From an uncultured SAR116 cluster alpha proteobacterium (lineage in GTDB: Bacteria > Pseudomonadota > Alphaproteobacteria > Puniceispirillales > Marisalimonadaceae), in contig CACBDG010000001.1 in assembly GCA_902537945.1 (NCBI GenBank), positions 215,899 through 279,898 of the forward strand: a DNA stretch of 64,000 nucleotides, written 5' to 3'. The position numbers were made by a program, and so were the translations under genes. Numbering within the stretch: the first letter of the stretch is position 1; every line of letters begins with the position of its first letter. The notes beneath the pieces were generated by a model that saw only the letters and a list, made by a program, of their open reading frames with translations, had not been told where the DNA came from and searched no databases. Of the stretch, positions 11,122 to 22,149 are shown piece after piece.

Positions 11122-12966
11122 ATGAAAAAAAATAATTCTGCTGAAGAAAAAATAAAATTAATTAGAAATATAGCAATAGTTGCACACGTGGATCATGGCA
11201 AAACAACTTTGGTTGATACTCTATTGCAACAATCAGGTACGTTTGCTGCGCATACAGAATTAGTTGAAAGAGTAATGGACTCAAATGATTTAGAAAAAGA
11301 ACGTGGTATTACTATTTTATCCAAAAACACAGGATTAAGATGGAAAGATTGGAGGATTAATATTGTAGATACCCCAGGACATGCAGACTTTGGAGGAGAG
11401 GTCGAAAGAGTGCTCTCAATGGTAGACTCCGTGTTATTATTAGTCGACGCTGTAGAGGGTCCTATGCCACAAACGAGTTTTGTAACTAAAAAGGCCCTCG
11501 AAGCAGGTCTTTGTCCTATAGTGGTAATAAATAAAATTGATAGAGACGGTGCTAGACCAGATTGGGTATTAAATCAAACATTTGATCTTTTTGATAAATT
11601 AGGCGCAGATGAAAATCAACTTGATTTTCCTATTGTTTACACTTCTGCAATTCAAGGTTGGGCAACTAATGATTTGATAGATAAAAAAAATAATATGGAT
11701 GTAATTTTTGATACAATTATAAATAACGTCCCTTACCCCAACGTAGATCCAAATGGAAATCTTCAAATACAAATATCTGCTTTGAGTTACTCTAATTATG
11801 TTGGTTTGATTGGAACTGGAAGAATTAGAAGAGGACAAATAAAAAAAGGTCAAAATGTTTCTGTTGGAGATGAAAATGGTAATATGCGCCAGGGAAAAAT
11901 TTTACAAATAATGAATTTTCATGGCTTAGAACAGAAAGAAGTTGATGAAGCTAATGCAGGAGACATAGTAGCAATAAGTGGCCTTGGTGACTTAAAAATT
12001 TCAGATACTATTTGTGAGATTGGAAAATTTGAAGCATTGGAAAAACTTTCAGTTGATGAGCCTACAATTAGTATGATGATACAAGTAAATGATAGTCCAT
12101 TTGCTGGCCAAGAAGGAAAATTAGTTACAAGTAGATCAATTCGTGAACGATTGCATCAAGAATTAAAAACCAATGTTGCTCTTAGAGTTGAAGACACAGA
12201 CAATCCAGATAAATTTAGAATTTCTGGTCGTGGTGAACTCCATTTATCAATTCTCATTGAAAATATGCGAAGAGAAGGTTTTGAATTGGGTGTTTCTTCT
12301 CCAGAGGTTATTACAAAAATTATAGACAACTTAAAAAGTGAACCATTTGAAAACTTAACCATCGACATAGAAGAAATTCATCAGGGCAAAATAATGGAAA
12401 AATTGGGTGAAAGAAAAGCCCAATTAATGGATATGGTACCTGACAGCAATGGAAGAGTGCGCATGGATTATAGCATTGCTAGTAGAGGCTTAATAGGTTT
12501 TAGAACAGAATTTTTGACGTTTACCTCAGGTTCAGGTCTTATGTATCATACTTTTGACAAGTATAGACCTATTATAGAAGGGTTAAAGACTGGAAGAAGA
12601 AATGGAGCTTTAATTTCAATTGGTCAAGGAAAAGCTCTTCCATATGCTTTATTTAATCTTCAAGAAAGAGGTAAAATGATAATAAAAAATGGTGTTGAAG
12701 TTTATGAGGGGATGATAATTGGTATACATAGCAGAAATAATGATCTTGTTGTAAATCCTCTCAAAGGTAAACAACTTACAAATGTTAGGGCTTCAGGTAG
12801 TGATGATGCTGTTTTATTAACAACTCCTATAAATGTTACCTTAGAATTTGCATTGCAATTTATTAACGAAGATGAGCTTATTGAAGTAACCCCAAGTAGT
12901 CTTAGGATTAGAAAGAAATTTTTAAAAGAACACGAGAGAAAAAAGGCTGCAAGGACTGCATCTTAG
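11122..12966 (+). CDS. typA: Translational GTPase TypA/BipA
   Basis: NIAIVAHVDHGKTTLVDTLLQQSGTF, ERGITI, DTPGHADFGGEVER, NKIDR. Confidence 0.97.
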   Translation: MKKNNSAEEKIKLIRNIAIVAHVDHGKTTLVDTLLQQSGTFAAHTELVERVMDSNDLEKERGITILSKNTGLRWKDWRINIVDTPGHADFGGEVERVLSMVDSVLLLVDAVEGPMPQTSFVTKKALEAGLCPIVVINKIDRDGARPDWVLNQTFDLFDKLGADENQLDFPIVYTSAIQGWATNDLIDKKNNMDVIFDTIINNVPYPNVDPNGNLQIQISALSYSNYVGLIGTGRIRRGQIKKGQNVSVGDENGNMRQGKILQIMNFHGLEQKEVDEANAGDIVAISGLGDLKISDTICEIGKFEALEKLSVDEPTISMMIQVNDSPFAGQEGKLVTSRSIRERLHQELKTNVALRVEDTDNPDKFRISGRGELHLSILIENMRREGFELGVSSPEVITKIIDNLKSEPFENLTIDIEEIHQGKIMEKLGERKAQLMDMVPDSNGRVRMDYSIASRGLIGFRTEFLTFTSGSGLMYHTFDKYRPIIEGLKTGRRNGALISIGQGKALPYALFNLQERGKMIIKNGVEVYEGMIIGIHSRNNDLVVNPLKGKQLTNVRASGSDDAVLLTTPINVTLEFALQFINEDELIEVTPSSLRIRKKFLKEHERKKAARTAS

Positions 12967-13577
12967 ATTAAAAGTTTGTTTTTGTTTACTAGCTCGTCTC
13001 TTGTGTCAATGTCAATAATTGTTCCAACACCAGTGTTAAAAGTAATTATATCTTTGTCTCTAATTAGTGACTTTGCACCAAAGTCATCTTTGAGGCTTTT
13101 TAAAGTGTTAAAATAAATTCTTGGAAGTATAACAGGATTACCAGTTCTTGAATTATGTTGAGGTATAATAACTTTTTCACAGTTGTATTCGAAAAACTTT
13201 TTTTGCAAATTAATTAGATCTATAGAAGTTATGTATGGCATATCTGCTGGTATAATCATTGCTCCTTTAATATCTGTTTCTAAATTTTTAATTGCTAATG
13301 AAATTGAAGTTCCAACACCTCTTTTATAGTTAACATTTTCTAAAATTTTAATTTTTTCATTATTAATTAAATTTTTAATTGTTTTTTGCTCATATCCTAC
13401 AACTATTATTAATTCTGAAGGGTCAAATATTTTTAATAATGTGTCTAAAATATTATTTATTATAGGTTTGCCATTTAAAATTACTGAAAGTTTATTTTTC
13501 TTTCCAAAACGGTTACTTCTACCAGCGGCTAGTAAAATTTTTTTAATTACTTGATTATCTTTTTTTTTATTTGTCAT
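12963..13577 (-). CDS. MobA-like NTP (molybdenum cofactor cytidylyl-) transferase
   Basis: LLAAGRSNRFGKKNKL nucleotidyltransferase signature; paired with xdhC-like gene. Stop overlaps typA stop (TTAG). Confidence 0.85.
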   Translation of the reverse strand: MTNKKKDNQVIKKILLAAGRSNRFGKKNKLSVILNGKPIINNILDTLLKIFDPSELIIVVGYEQKTIKNLINNEKIKILENVNYKRGVGTSISLAIKNLETDIKGAMIIPADMPYITSIDLINLQKKFFEYNCEKVIIPQHNSRTGNPVILPRIYFNTLKSLKDDFGAKSLIRDKDIITFNTGVGTIIDIDTRDELVNKNKLLI

Positions 13578-14520
13578 AATAAGATCGTCTATAATATATT
13601 ATCTCTGCTAATATTGATGTAGCAATCTCACAAGGTGTTTTTGCATTTATATTTAGGCCAACTGGGCCATGAATTTTGGCTAATTCATTTTGTTTGAAGC
13701 CTTTTTGAATTAATCTTTCACATCTTTTATGGTGTGTTTTTTTACTACCCAATGATCCTACGTATCCAAGATTCTTTTTTATACAATACATTAAGGCTAA
13801 GTCATCAATTTTAGGGTCATGAGTAAGAGTTACTAGATGTGAGGATTTGTCTAGATCAAAATTTAAGAGTGCTTCATCTGGCCACTCATTAATTATTTTA
13901 CAGTTTGGAAACCTATCTTTCGTTGCAAAATGTTCTCTGGGATCAATCAATATTATTTCATAATCGGCCACATTAGCTAATTTAACAAGTTCTTGGGCAA
14001 TATGTACAGCTCCAACAATAAATAATCTAGGTTTAGGGTCAATAATATGAATGAATTCATTCTTTGATTTATCAAAATAACTTATCTGTTTATCTATTGT
14101 GTTATCTATTTTCCTATTCCCAGTTGCACAATCAATTCTTAATTTAACAGTTTTTCTTTTTTCTATACTCTTTACTATTGAATAAACAATATTATCTTCC
14201 AGATCTAAAGGTTGGATAAGTACTTTTAGTTCACCACCACATGCTAATCCAACCTCCCAAGCCATATTATTTGAGATACCGTAATCTTTTATTATTGATT
14301 TACCGTTTTGAATAGAATTAATACCCTCAGAAATTACTGCTCCTTCAATGCAGCCACCAGAAACAGAACCTATTATCTCACCATTTTCATCAATTGCCAT
14401 TTGTCCACCTACAGGCCTTGGTGAGCTTCCCCATGTTGATATTACAGTAGCCAGGGCAATTCGTCTTTTTTGTTTCAACCAAATACTTGTAGGTGTAAGA
14501 ATGTCATCGACATTATTCAT
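13567..14520 (-). CDS. XdhC/CoxI family protein
   Basis: STWGSSPRPVGGQMAIDENGEIIGSVSGGCIEGAV, IIDPREHFATKDRFP, YVGSLGSKKTHHKR. Confidence 0.93.
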   Translation of the reverse strand: MNNVDDILTPTSIWLKQKRRIALATVISTWGSSPRPVGGQMAIDENGEIIGSVSGGCIEGAVISEGINSIQNGKSIIKDYGISNNMAWEVGLACGGELKVLIQPLDLEDNIVYSIVKSIEKRKTVKLRIDCATGNRKIDNTIDKQISYFDKSKNEFIHIIDPKPRLFIVGAVHIAQELVKLANVADYEIILIDPREHFATKDRFPNCKIINEWPDEALLNFDLDKSSHLVTLTHDPKIDDLALMYCIKKNLGYVGSLGSKKTHHKRCERLIQKGFKQNELAKIHGPVGLNINAKTPCEIATSILAEIIYYRRSYYDK

Positions 14521-14626
14521 TTTATAACCCCATAAAATATAATTTTTATAAAAAAATTATTTATGATATATACACATATTATATTAATATTAATAAGTTA
14601 ATCTTTATTTTAAAAGGGATTTTGTT

Positions 14627-15211
14627 ATGAATGACATCAAAATATCAAGAGTAAGTTGGTTAGAGAGTTTTGTCTTAAAAACGAAAACTAAAGAAAATTT
14701 TTCCCAACTCACGACTTTTGTAACTATTGTTATTTGTAGTTTTTTATTAATATTATCTGCAAAAATTAAAGTAGACTTGTACCCGGTTCCAATGACTTTG
14801 CAACCTTTAGCTGTTCTTATGATATCAATGTTATGTGGTAGAAATATATCTGTTGCTGCAGTGAGTTTATATTTATTTCAAGGGATGATTGGTATCCCAG
14901 TATTTGCTTATGGTGGAGGATTGCCATATTTACTGGGACCAACAGGTGGCTTTTTGTTTGGCTTTTTATTTTCTTCAATCATAATAGGAGAATTTGCAGA
15001 TAGAGGATGGGGAAAAACTTTACATAAATCTATCTTTGCAATGTTAATTGGAATGTTAGTAATTTATTGTTGCGGTATACTTCAATTAAGCATTCTAAAA
15101 GGTTTTGATTTTGCCATTATAAATGGTTTACAACCTTTCATAATTGGTGACTTCTACAAGCTTATTTTAGCTGCTCTTCTATTACCACAAATTTGGAAAT
15201 TTGCTAAATAA
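14627..15211 (+). CDS. bioY: Biotin transporter BioY
   Basis: PVPMTLQPLAVLMISMLCGRN, LLGPTGGFLFGFLFSSIIIG. Confidence 0.93.
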   Translation: MNDIKISRVSWLESFVLKTKTKENFSQLTTFVTIVICSFLLILSAKIKVDLYPVPMTLQPLAVLMISMLCGRNISVAAVSLYLFQGMIGIPVFAYGGGLPYLLGPTGGFLFGFLFSSIIIGEFADRGWGKTLHKSIFAMLIGMLVIYCCGILQLSILKGFDFAIINGLQPFIIGDFYKLILAALLLPQIWKFAK

Positions 15212-15265
15212 GTTAAGTAAAGTAATTCAAAATTAAATTTTTAATAAAATACTAAAGCAATTTAT

Positions 15266-15541
15266 TTAAGCATCATTTAACGCACTATTTTGAGCATCCA
15301 GAGATGTAAGTCCTGCGTAGTTATTATCAAGTGCATCTTCAAAAGCTAGCATCTCAATTTTTTCGATTGCTTCAATTTCATTAATAAAAAAATCCTCAGG
15401 AGTAATATCTGATGGGTGTTCAATTTTTATTGCAATTATAGCTGCTATTGTTGATGAAACTCTCTTTATTTTCTTATCTTTATAATTTTCAAAAAAAATT
15501 ACCTTACACGGTGTTTTATCAGCACCAGGTTTCTGCTTCAT
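15266..15541 (-). CDS. Hypothetical protein, 91 aa
   Basis: Intact ORF directly downstream of the repeat-containing secreted protein on the same strand; no family recognised. Confidence 0.5.
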   Translation of the reverse strand: MKQKPGADKTPCKVIFFENYKDKKIKRVSSTIAAIIAIKIEHPSDITPEDFFINEIEAIEKIEMLAFEDALDNNYAGLTSLDAQNSALNDA

Positions 15542-15574
15542 GAAATATACTCCATAAAATATATATTTTTTTTA

Positions 15575-16744
15575 CTATTGGCCAACTCTTCTAATAACGA
15601 TTCTACCTGATGGCTTGTTATTTACGTTTTCAACTGTTCTAGTAGCTTGACTATATAAATTTGTTTCTATACCAAAATTATCAACAACTGCTACTCTAGC
15701 TCTTACTTGAGAACCTACCAATGTTTGAGTCAAAGGAAGAATAGGTCCACTAAGGCTGTTCAAACCAATCCAATTTCTACCATCTTTTGATGTTTCCCAG
15801 CTAATAGATATTGAGGCAATTCCATCTTCATCTGAGAGAGAACCAGATAGAGCTCTGAGAGTTACACCTTCTTTTGGTTCACCAATAATACTGACTTCTC
15901 CCTGCACAGGATCATCTAAGTTATCAATTGTTTCTGAGGGGCTCGTATAAAGAACTTCTCTTGTACCATGTGAATCAATATATGAAACAACTGCTCTGTA
16001 CGAATATCCTACTTGACTTTGTGTTAGTCTTAACACTTCATTTTGGCCAGCTGGATATGCTTCCCAAGAAGATTTTGAAGATGACCTTTGCCATGTAATA
16101 TCAAAACCACCAATTCCATCCTCATCTGCTATACTTGAGGTATCTACTACTAAGGCACTATCTTCGACAGCAGAACCAATTAGCCTTGCTGATCCAGTAG
16201 GTTTATCATTAACATTTCTTACAGGAGTAGATGGCGGACTAGTAAGTGGTTCTAGATTGCCTTGACCATCAACGTAAGAAATCGAAACACGTAATCTGCT
16301 TCCAACATGGATTTCTCTTGGGGTGAATGATTGATTGGTTGCACCACTAATATTCGTCCATTTTTTATTATCATTTGAAATTTGCCATTGTACACTTACT
16401 GAACCCATTCCATCTGAGTCAGTTACTGATGAAAGATCTATAATCAAGGGAACGTCTTCAATAGCGGCAAATCCAGCTGTTTCTACATTTTCACTTTTTT
16501 CTAAATTTTTGGAAGAATCAGATTTATTAATTTCATTTTTCTTATTGGGGGAAGATAATTTTTTTTGTTTATCAACGTAAAGCTTACTGTGATCATGCTG
16601 TTTGATGTTACTTTTAAACTTTTTAACTTTACTATCCTTTACTGAGGGATCTCCACCTGCTAAAACATCTTTGGAATCAAGCGTTGCAATACCAACTACC
16701 ACACACAATGTTAATAGTAAGAGATTGTCTTTTATTAAACGCAT
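15575..16744 (-). CDS. Secreted protein with three Ig-like (about 95 aa) tandem repeats
   Basis: Signal peptide; repeated pattern [SA]xxxDxDG[IM]GxxxxxWxxSxDxxxW...[VL]GxxxRxxVSYxDxxG...N.[ND]P.G three times. Confidence 0.75.
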   Translation of the reverse strand: MRLIKDNLLLLTLCVVVGIATLDSKDVLAGGDPSVKDSKVKKFKSNIKQHDHSKLYVDKQKKLSSPNKKNEINKSDSSKNLEKSENVETAGFAAIEDVPLIIDLSSVTDSDGMGSVSVQWQISNDNKKWTNISGATNQSFTPREIHVGSRLRVSISYVDGQGNLEPLTSPPSTPVRNVNDKPTGSARLIGSAVEDSALVVDTSSIADEDGIGGFDITWQRSSSKSSWEAYPAGQNEVLRLTQSQVGYSYRAVVSYIDSHGTREVLYTSPSETIDNLDDPVQGEVSIIGEPKEGVTLRALSGSLSDEDGIASISISWETSKDGRNWIGLNSLSGPILPLTQTLVGSQVRARVAVVDNFGIETNLYSQATRTVENVNNKPSGRIVIRRVGQ

Positions 16745-16884
16745 TTAAGCCTCCACTAACTTAATTACTAGCACTCAATATATATCACACAACTAAAAAA
16801 GAAACAGTTTTTTTAACACTTACACTTCATTTAATAAGATAAATTAAAAAACTAATAAAAAAACAACTTTTTTAAATTAAAATT

Positions 16885-17184
16885 TTATTTAATTTTTAAC
16901 AATATTTCTCTAAGTAAATTTTCTTGGTTAGATATTGTAGATTTTAATAATTTTAATTCATTTTTAATCTCATTTAAGGCATCATTATTATAAATCTCAT
17001 CTTCTTTTGGTACAATTTTTGTTAATGTAAGAGTATTATTCAAATTACTTTTAAAATCGACTGGATCCTTGTCTGCAGAAATTTCTAAATTATTATTTGA
17101 TACTAAAACATTTTTTATTTCCTCAATTTCGGATTTAATTGAATTTAGTTTTTTCTCTCTTATTTTGCTCAATTTTATTCCCAA
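16885..17184 (-). CDS. Hypothetical coiled-coil-like protein, 99 aa
   Basis: ORF rich in Lys/Glu/Leu heptad-like stretches; no family recognised. Confidence 0.4.
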   Translation of the reverse strand: MGIKLSKIREKKLNSIKSEIEEIKNVLVSNNNLEISADKDPVDFKSNLNNTLTLTKIVPKEDEIYNNDALNEIKNELKLLKSTISNQENLLREILLKIK

Positions 17185-17302
17185 TTCTTATTTCATTAAA
17201 TTTATTCTATAAAGAAATATATTCTTATATTATAACATTTTTTTGAATTCATGCTATAATATATTAATTTTAATTATTTCATATTAAATCTACAGGAAAA
17301 AA

Positions 17303-18028
17303 ATGAACATTCTTGATTCTATCAAATCGTCTATTTTAACTCCAATACACCCGGCTGGTATACCTTTTATCGCAATTTTTTTCATTTTGACTATCATCAT
17401 AGGTTGGATTTGGAGCCCTTTATATTTTGTTGGTATTACGTTGACACTATGGTGTGTATATTTCTTTAGGAATCCTAGAAGAATTACTCCAATTTTGTCT
17501 GGTTCAAACAAAAATAATCTTATAATTTCACCTGCAGATGGAAAAGTAATAGAAATTTCAAATATAATCCCATCTGAAGAAATAGGTTTGCCTAAGGGAA
17601 GTTGGACAAGAGTATGTGTTTTTATGAATGTATTTGATGTTCACGTAAATCGATCACCCATGACAGGACAAATTTCATATAAAAAATATTTTCCAGGTTC
17701 TTTTTTAAACGCAAGCTTAGATAAAGCATCAGATGAAAACGAGAGGCTTATCCTTAATATGGATACTGAAAATGGAAAAAGAATAGCTTTTGTTCAAATT
17801 GCAGGCTTAGTTGCTAGAAGAATTATTTGTGATGTTGATATTGGGAATTCACTAAAAGCTGGGGAAATATTTGGTCTAATTAGATTTGGAAGTAGAGTTG
17901 ATATTTATTTTCCATCTGAGGTCTCTATTATGGTTTTGAAAGGACAAAAAATGATAGCTGGCGAAACAATAATTGGTGATTTTAGTAAAAATGCAAAGTC
18001 TGTAAAGGAAAATTCAGATGAAAAATAA
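17303..18028 (+). CDS. psd: Phosphatidylserine decarboxylase
   Basis: ISPADGKVIEI, FMNVFDVHVNRSP, C-terminal RFGSRVDIYFP (the GS cleavage motif). Confidence 0.95.
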   Translation: MNILDSIKSSILTPIHPAGIPFIAIFFILTIIIGWIWSPLYFVGITLTLWCVYFFRNPRRITPILSGSNKNNLIISPADGKVIEISNIIPSEEIGLPKGSWTRVCVFMNVFDVHVNRSPMTGQISYKKYFPGSFLNASLDKASDENERLILNMDTENGKRIAFVQIAGLVARRIICDVDIGNSLKAGEIFGLIRFGSRVDIYFPSEVSIMVLKGQKMIAGETIIGDFSKNAKSVKENSDEK

Positions 18029-18809
18029 AGGCATTAAACTTGCCAAAAAAGCATTTCAATCAAGACCCAGACGTTTTTCAGTTATTTGGATGCTTCCAAA
18101 TTTTCTTACAGTATGTGCTTTAATTTTTGGATTGCAAGCTATGTATCAGGCAATTTTCAATAATTGGGATAATGTTATTATAATGATAATTATTGCGTCT
18201 GTTTTTGATATGTTGGATGGGAGAGTTGCAAGGTTATTAAAATCTACAAGTGAATTTGGTATGCACCTTGACTCTCTCTCTGATTTTGTTGTTTTTGGAG
18301 CTGTTCCAGCATTTTCAATATATTTATGGATGGAAAAGCCACAGGGGAATTTTTTTTGGATTATAATCGTTTTATATGTAATCTGTTCTGCACTTAGATT
18401 GGCAAGGTTTAACTCTGAACTATCTGATAGACCAAATTATGCTAAAAATTATTTTACTGGAGTTCCTACGCCTGCTGCAGCTTTTTTAATGTTGTTTCCT
18501 ATTGCTATAAATGATTTTTTAATTTTTCACGATTTAAAATCATTTGATATAATTGGGTTTTGGATTGGGTTTATTTCGATTGCAATGGTTAGTAATTTAC
18601 CCACTTTTTCTGGGAAAGTTTTTCAAATTCCAAAATCTTTTGTTATACCTTTATTGATAATTTTAGCCATTTTGAGCAACGCAATAATTAGTAATCCAAT
18701 AAAAGGTTTTATTATCTTAGTATTATCATATTTGGTAAGTATTCCTTTTGCATCGATTTTTTATTTGCGTTTAAAGAAGAAAGCAGAGGCTTTGAATCAA
18801 AAAGCTTAA
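18018..18809 (+). CDS. pssA: CDP-diacylglycerol--serine O-phosphatidyltransferase
   Basis: CDP-alcohol transferase motif DMLDGRVARLLKSTSEFGMHLDSLSD; overlaps psd. Confidence 0.95.
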   Translation: MKNKGIKLAKKAFQSRPRRFSVIWMLPNFLTVCALIFGLQAMYQAIFNNWDNVIIMIIIASVFDMLDGRVARLLKSTSEFGMHLDSLSDFVVFGAVPAFSIYLWMEKPQGNFFWIIIVLYVICSALRLARFNSELSDRPNYAKNYFTGVPTPAAAFLMLFPIAINDFLIFHDLKSFDIIGFWIGFISIAMVSNLPTFSGKVFQIPKSFVIPLLIILAILSNAIISNPIKGFIILVLSYLVSIPFASIFYLRLKKKAEALNQKA

Positions 18810-18819
18810 AAAATTAATT

Positions 18820-19875
18820 TTACAAAAATAAGTTTTTCCATCCAGGTTTAGAGGCCCCAATTGATTCAGCTTCATAGATAGCTCTATTGCAAGCTCTAGC
18901 AACGCAATCACTTGCTCTAGCACCTAAAGCTAGTATATCTGTATTTTCTAATACTTGTTCTTTGATATCCTGATATGTTGTTATTGAAAAAATTGTGTCT
19001 CCATCCATCGGTGTATGGGAAGGACTTAATGATCTTGCTATGCCATCATGTGCCATAATAGACAATCTTTTTAAATTTGAACGAGTTAGTGGTGCATCCG
19101 TAGCTACCACACCAATAACTGTATTACTTGAAATATCATTAAAAATTTCTGTTTGACCTATAGATGATGGTAACCTTTTTGCCCTTAAAACATTATCATA
19201 AAGATCATTAGAAACACCATATCCACCATATTCATTACCAAATTCTAGGTTAGCAGATAAGAAGTGGGGTCCATTATTAAGCAATGGATTTCCTACAGCA
19301 TTATTTACTACAATTGCTCCAACTGTATATTTTTCTCCATTGGAAAAAGTTTGGGTCCAGGATGTTGAGCCTTGCCCTCCTTTAAGGGTGGCAGTTGTTG
19401 CACCACATCCAGCTCCAAAAGAACCTAAAAGAAAATCTGTGTTAGCTGATTTATATGCTTTATTAGCCAGTTTTCTCCATGGGGAATGTTCTCCGATAAT
19501 GTTTATGTGTGGATTGTCATTTATATTTAGATCAAAAATTACTGCTCCAGGAACAAGAGGAACAACTGCCTTGCCTACTTTATACCCCTTATTATCTTGT
19601 CTTAACAAATCTTGAACTTCTGAGCAAGCATCTAGCCCAAATGCAGAACCACCTGAAAGCACAATTGCATCAGCACGTCCAATTGAGTTTTCTAAACTTA
19701 ACATATCTGTTTCTCTGGTACCTGGCCCTCCCCCTCTTACATCTACAGCGGCTGAAAAAGGTTTGTCTCCAGTTATGACTGTTACACCAGTACCAATTTT
19801 GTTATCTTCAGCATGACCAACTTGAATTCCTAGAATATCTGTAATAAGGTTTTTATTTCCGGGGGCAGGATCCAT
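18820..19875 (-). CDS. P1/DmpA-type (S58) peptidase family protein
   Basis: ITDILGIQVGHAED, GVTVI, RGGGPGTRETD, VLSGGSAFGLDA. Confidence 0.88.
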   Translation of the reverse strand: MDPAPGNKNLITDILGIQVGHAEDNKIGTGVTVITGDKPFSAAVDVRGGGPGTRETDMLSLENSIGRADAIVLSGGSAFGLDACSEVQDLLRQDNKGYKVGKAVVPLVPGAVIFDLNINDNPHINIIGEHSPWRKLANKAYKSANTDFLLGSFGAGCGATTATLKGGQGSTSWTQTFSNGEKYTVGAIVVNNAVGNPLLNNGPHFLSANLEFGNEYGGYGVSNDLYDNVLRAKRLPSSIGQTEIFNDISSNTVIGVVATDAPLTRSNLKRLSIMAHDGIARSLSPSHTPMDGDTIFSITTYQDIKEQVLENTDILALGARASDCVARACNRAIYEAESIGASKPGWKNLFL

Positions 19876-19957
19876 TATAGACCTTTCTTCATCACTGTTT
19901 ATTAAGAATGACTATTAAATGAAGTTAATATTATCTACTTATAAAGACAACAAGTAG

Positions 19958-21130
19958 TTGGAAATTGATAAAAGAAATATTTTAGTTCTTTCAGTTGCAC
20001 AAGGCTTATCTATTACTACCACGAATATTAACATGATTAATACTGGTTTAGTTGGGTCTGTGTTAGCAACAGATCCATCTTATGCAACACTTCCATTGTC
20101 ACTTCAATTTTTGACAATAGCTTTAACTCTTATACCTGTTTCATTATTAATGGGCAAAATAGGAAGAAGGCCAATGTTCTTAATTGGGGCATTGGCAGCT
20201 TTAATTGGTTGCTTGATAATAGCTTGTTCAATTTTATATAAGGTCTTTTCCTTATTTATAATTGGATCAATTTTATTAGGTTTTTCTCAAGCAAATCAAC
20301 AGTTTTATCGCTATGCTGCAGCTGACAACATCACTATAAAACTAAAAAGTAAAGCTATATCCTTAGTTTTAGCAGGAGGGCTAATCGCTGCTATAATAGG
20401 ACCAGAGATTTCCAAATACTCTTTTGATTTTTTTCAGGATTATATATATTTAGCAACTTATTTATGTGCTGCTCTTATACAAATATTCAATTTTGTAATT
20501 TTAATCTTTGTTAAAATAAAAAAACCAAAGCTAATAAAAATTTCAATTAGACCATTAAGTAAAATTTTAATGCGCAGAACTGTCATTATAGCAATTTTAG
20601 CTGCTTCAGTTGGATATTCTTTAATGAGTTTTATTATGACTGCAACTCCCCTTCAGATTGTAAATGTTTGTAAATTAGGAGATAGCGCAAGTGCAACTGT
20701 AATTCAGTGGCATGTCATTGCTATGTTTGCACCTTCATTTTTTACAGGATCAATTATTAATTTTTTGGGTAGTCGTAAAGTTATGATGATGGGAGTTATC
20801 TTATACATAATGTCAATTTGTTTTGGTGTTAAGGGTCAAATCATTGAATACTTCTGGATATCACTGTTTTTATGTGGTTTAGGTTGGAATTTTCTTTATG
20901 TAGGAGGAAGTGACATAATAGCAAAATCTGCTTTACCTGAAGAAAGAGCTAAAGTACAGGGTGTTACGGATTTCATTATCTTTATATTTGTTGCCTCGGG
21001 ATCTTTTTTAGCAGGTAGTTTACATAATACACTCGGTTGGGAAGTAATGTTATTTTATACGTCAATACCCATATCACTTTTATTTTTAAGTATAGTGTTT
21101 ATTAACCCCAGAGAAATAAAGGCATCTTAG
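19958..21130 (+). CDS. MFS transporter
   Basis: About 12 hydrophobic segments, MGKIGRRPMFLIGAL loop motif. Confidence 0.88.
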   Translation: MEIDKRNILVLSVAQGLSITTTNINMINTGLVGSVLATDPSYATLPLSLQFLTIALTLIPVSLLMGKIGRRPMFLIGALAALIGCLIIACSILYKVFSLFIIGSILLGFSQANQQFYRYAAADNITIKLKSKAISLVLAGGLIAAIIGPEISKYSFDFFQDYIYLATYLCAALIQIFNFVILIFVKIKKPKLIKISIRPLSKILMRRTVIIAILAASVGYSLMSFIMTATPLQIVNVCKLGDSASATVIQWHVIAMFAPSFFTGSIINFLGSRKVMMMGVILYIMSICFGVKGQIIEYFWISLFLCGLGWNFLYVGGSDIIAKSALPEERAKVQGVTDFIIFIFVASGSFLAGSLHNTLGWEVMLFYTSIPISLLFLSIVFINPREIKAS

Positions 21131-21132
21131 AG

Positions 21133-22149
21133 TTATCCCCCTGTCAAGGACATATGTCTATTCACAGATATATTTGGTGACTGACGTGAAATTTCAAAAT
21201 CATGTCCTTTTGGTTTTCTTTCAATTGCTTTTCTAATGGAATCTTCAAGCGCGTTTAAACCTTTTTCTCTTAATACAGTTTTTAAATCAGCGTTATCATC
21301 TTGACCAAGACACATATAAAGAATTCCAGTGCAAGTAAGCCTTACTCTGTTACAACTTTCACAAAAGTTATGAGTTAAGGGGGTAATAAATCCTAGTTTG
21401 TTGTTAGTTTCTTTTACATAAACATATCTTGCAGGCCCGCTTGTTTTTTCTGGAATATCTTTTAGTGTGAAATTTCTTTCAAGTTGTTTTCTTACCTGAG
21501 ATAAAGGTAGATACTGTCCATATCGTTTATCACCACCTATATCGCCCATTGGCATTACTTCAATTATTGTCATGTCAAAATTTTCTTCTCCACACCATGT
21601 CAATATATCGGGTAAATGATTCTCATTGAAATTACTTATAGCAACTGTATTGATTTTAATTTTAAGACCAATCTCGCGAGCTTTTTTAAGTCCTTTTTTA
21701 ACTTTTTCTAAGTCTCCCCATCTGGTTATTTCTCTAAACTTTTCTGGATCAAGATGGTCTAACGATACGTTAATTCGTCTAACTCCAGCATTATATAATT
21801 CTTCAGCTTTTGCTTCTAGTTGGCTACCGTTTGTTGTAATTGTTAATTCATCTAGAGAACTTCCTACTTCATTACCAAGATTATTAATAACTTGCATTAT
21901 ACCTTTTCTTACCAAAGGTTCGCCACCTGTTAATCTTATTTTTCTTGTTCCAAGTTTCATAAAAACCCTGCAGACATCCTCAATTTCCTCAAGGCTTAAA
22001 ATATCTTTTTTAGGTAAGAACTGCATATCTTCAGCCATACAATAGGTACATCTGAAATCACACCTGTCAGTCACAGATACTCTTAAATAATCCACCGTTC
22101 TTCCGAAGGGATCCACTAATTTATTTGTATTTTTGATTATTTCATTCAT
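21133..22149 (-). CDS. moaA: GTP 3',8-cyclase MoaA
   Basis: [26 protein letters not shown]-terminal [20 protein letters not shown]; terminal GG. Confidence 0.97.
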   Translation of the reverse strand: MNEIIKNTNKLVDPFGRTVDYLRVSVTDRCDFRCTYCMAEDMQFLPKKDILSLEEIEDVCRVFMKLGTRKIRLTGGEPLVRKGIMQVINNLGNEVGSSLDELTITTNGSQLEAKAEELYNAGVRRINVSLDHLDPEKFREITRWGDLEKVKKGLKKAREIGLKIKINTVAISNFNENHLPDILTWCGEENFDMTIIEVMPMGDIGGDKRYGQYLPLSQVRKQLERNFTLKDIPEKTSGPARYVYVKETNNKLGFITPLTHNFCESCNRVRLTCTGILYMCLGQDDNADLKTVLREKGLNALEDSIRKAIERKPKGHDFEISRQSPNISVNRHMSLTGG

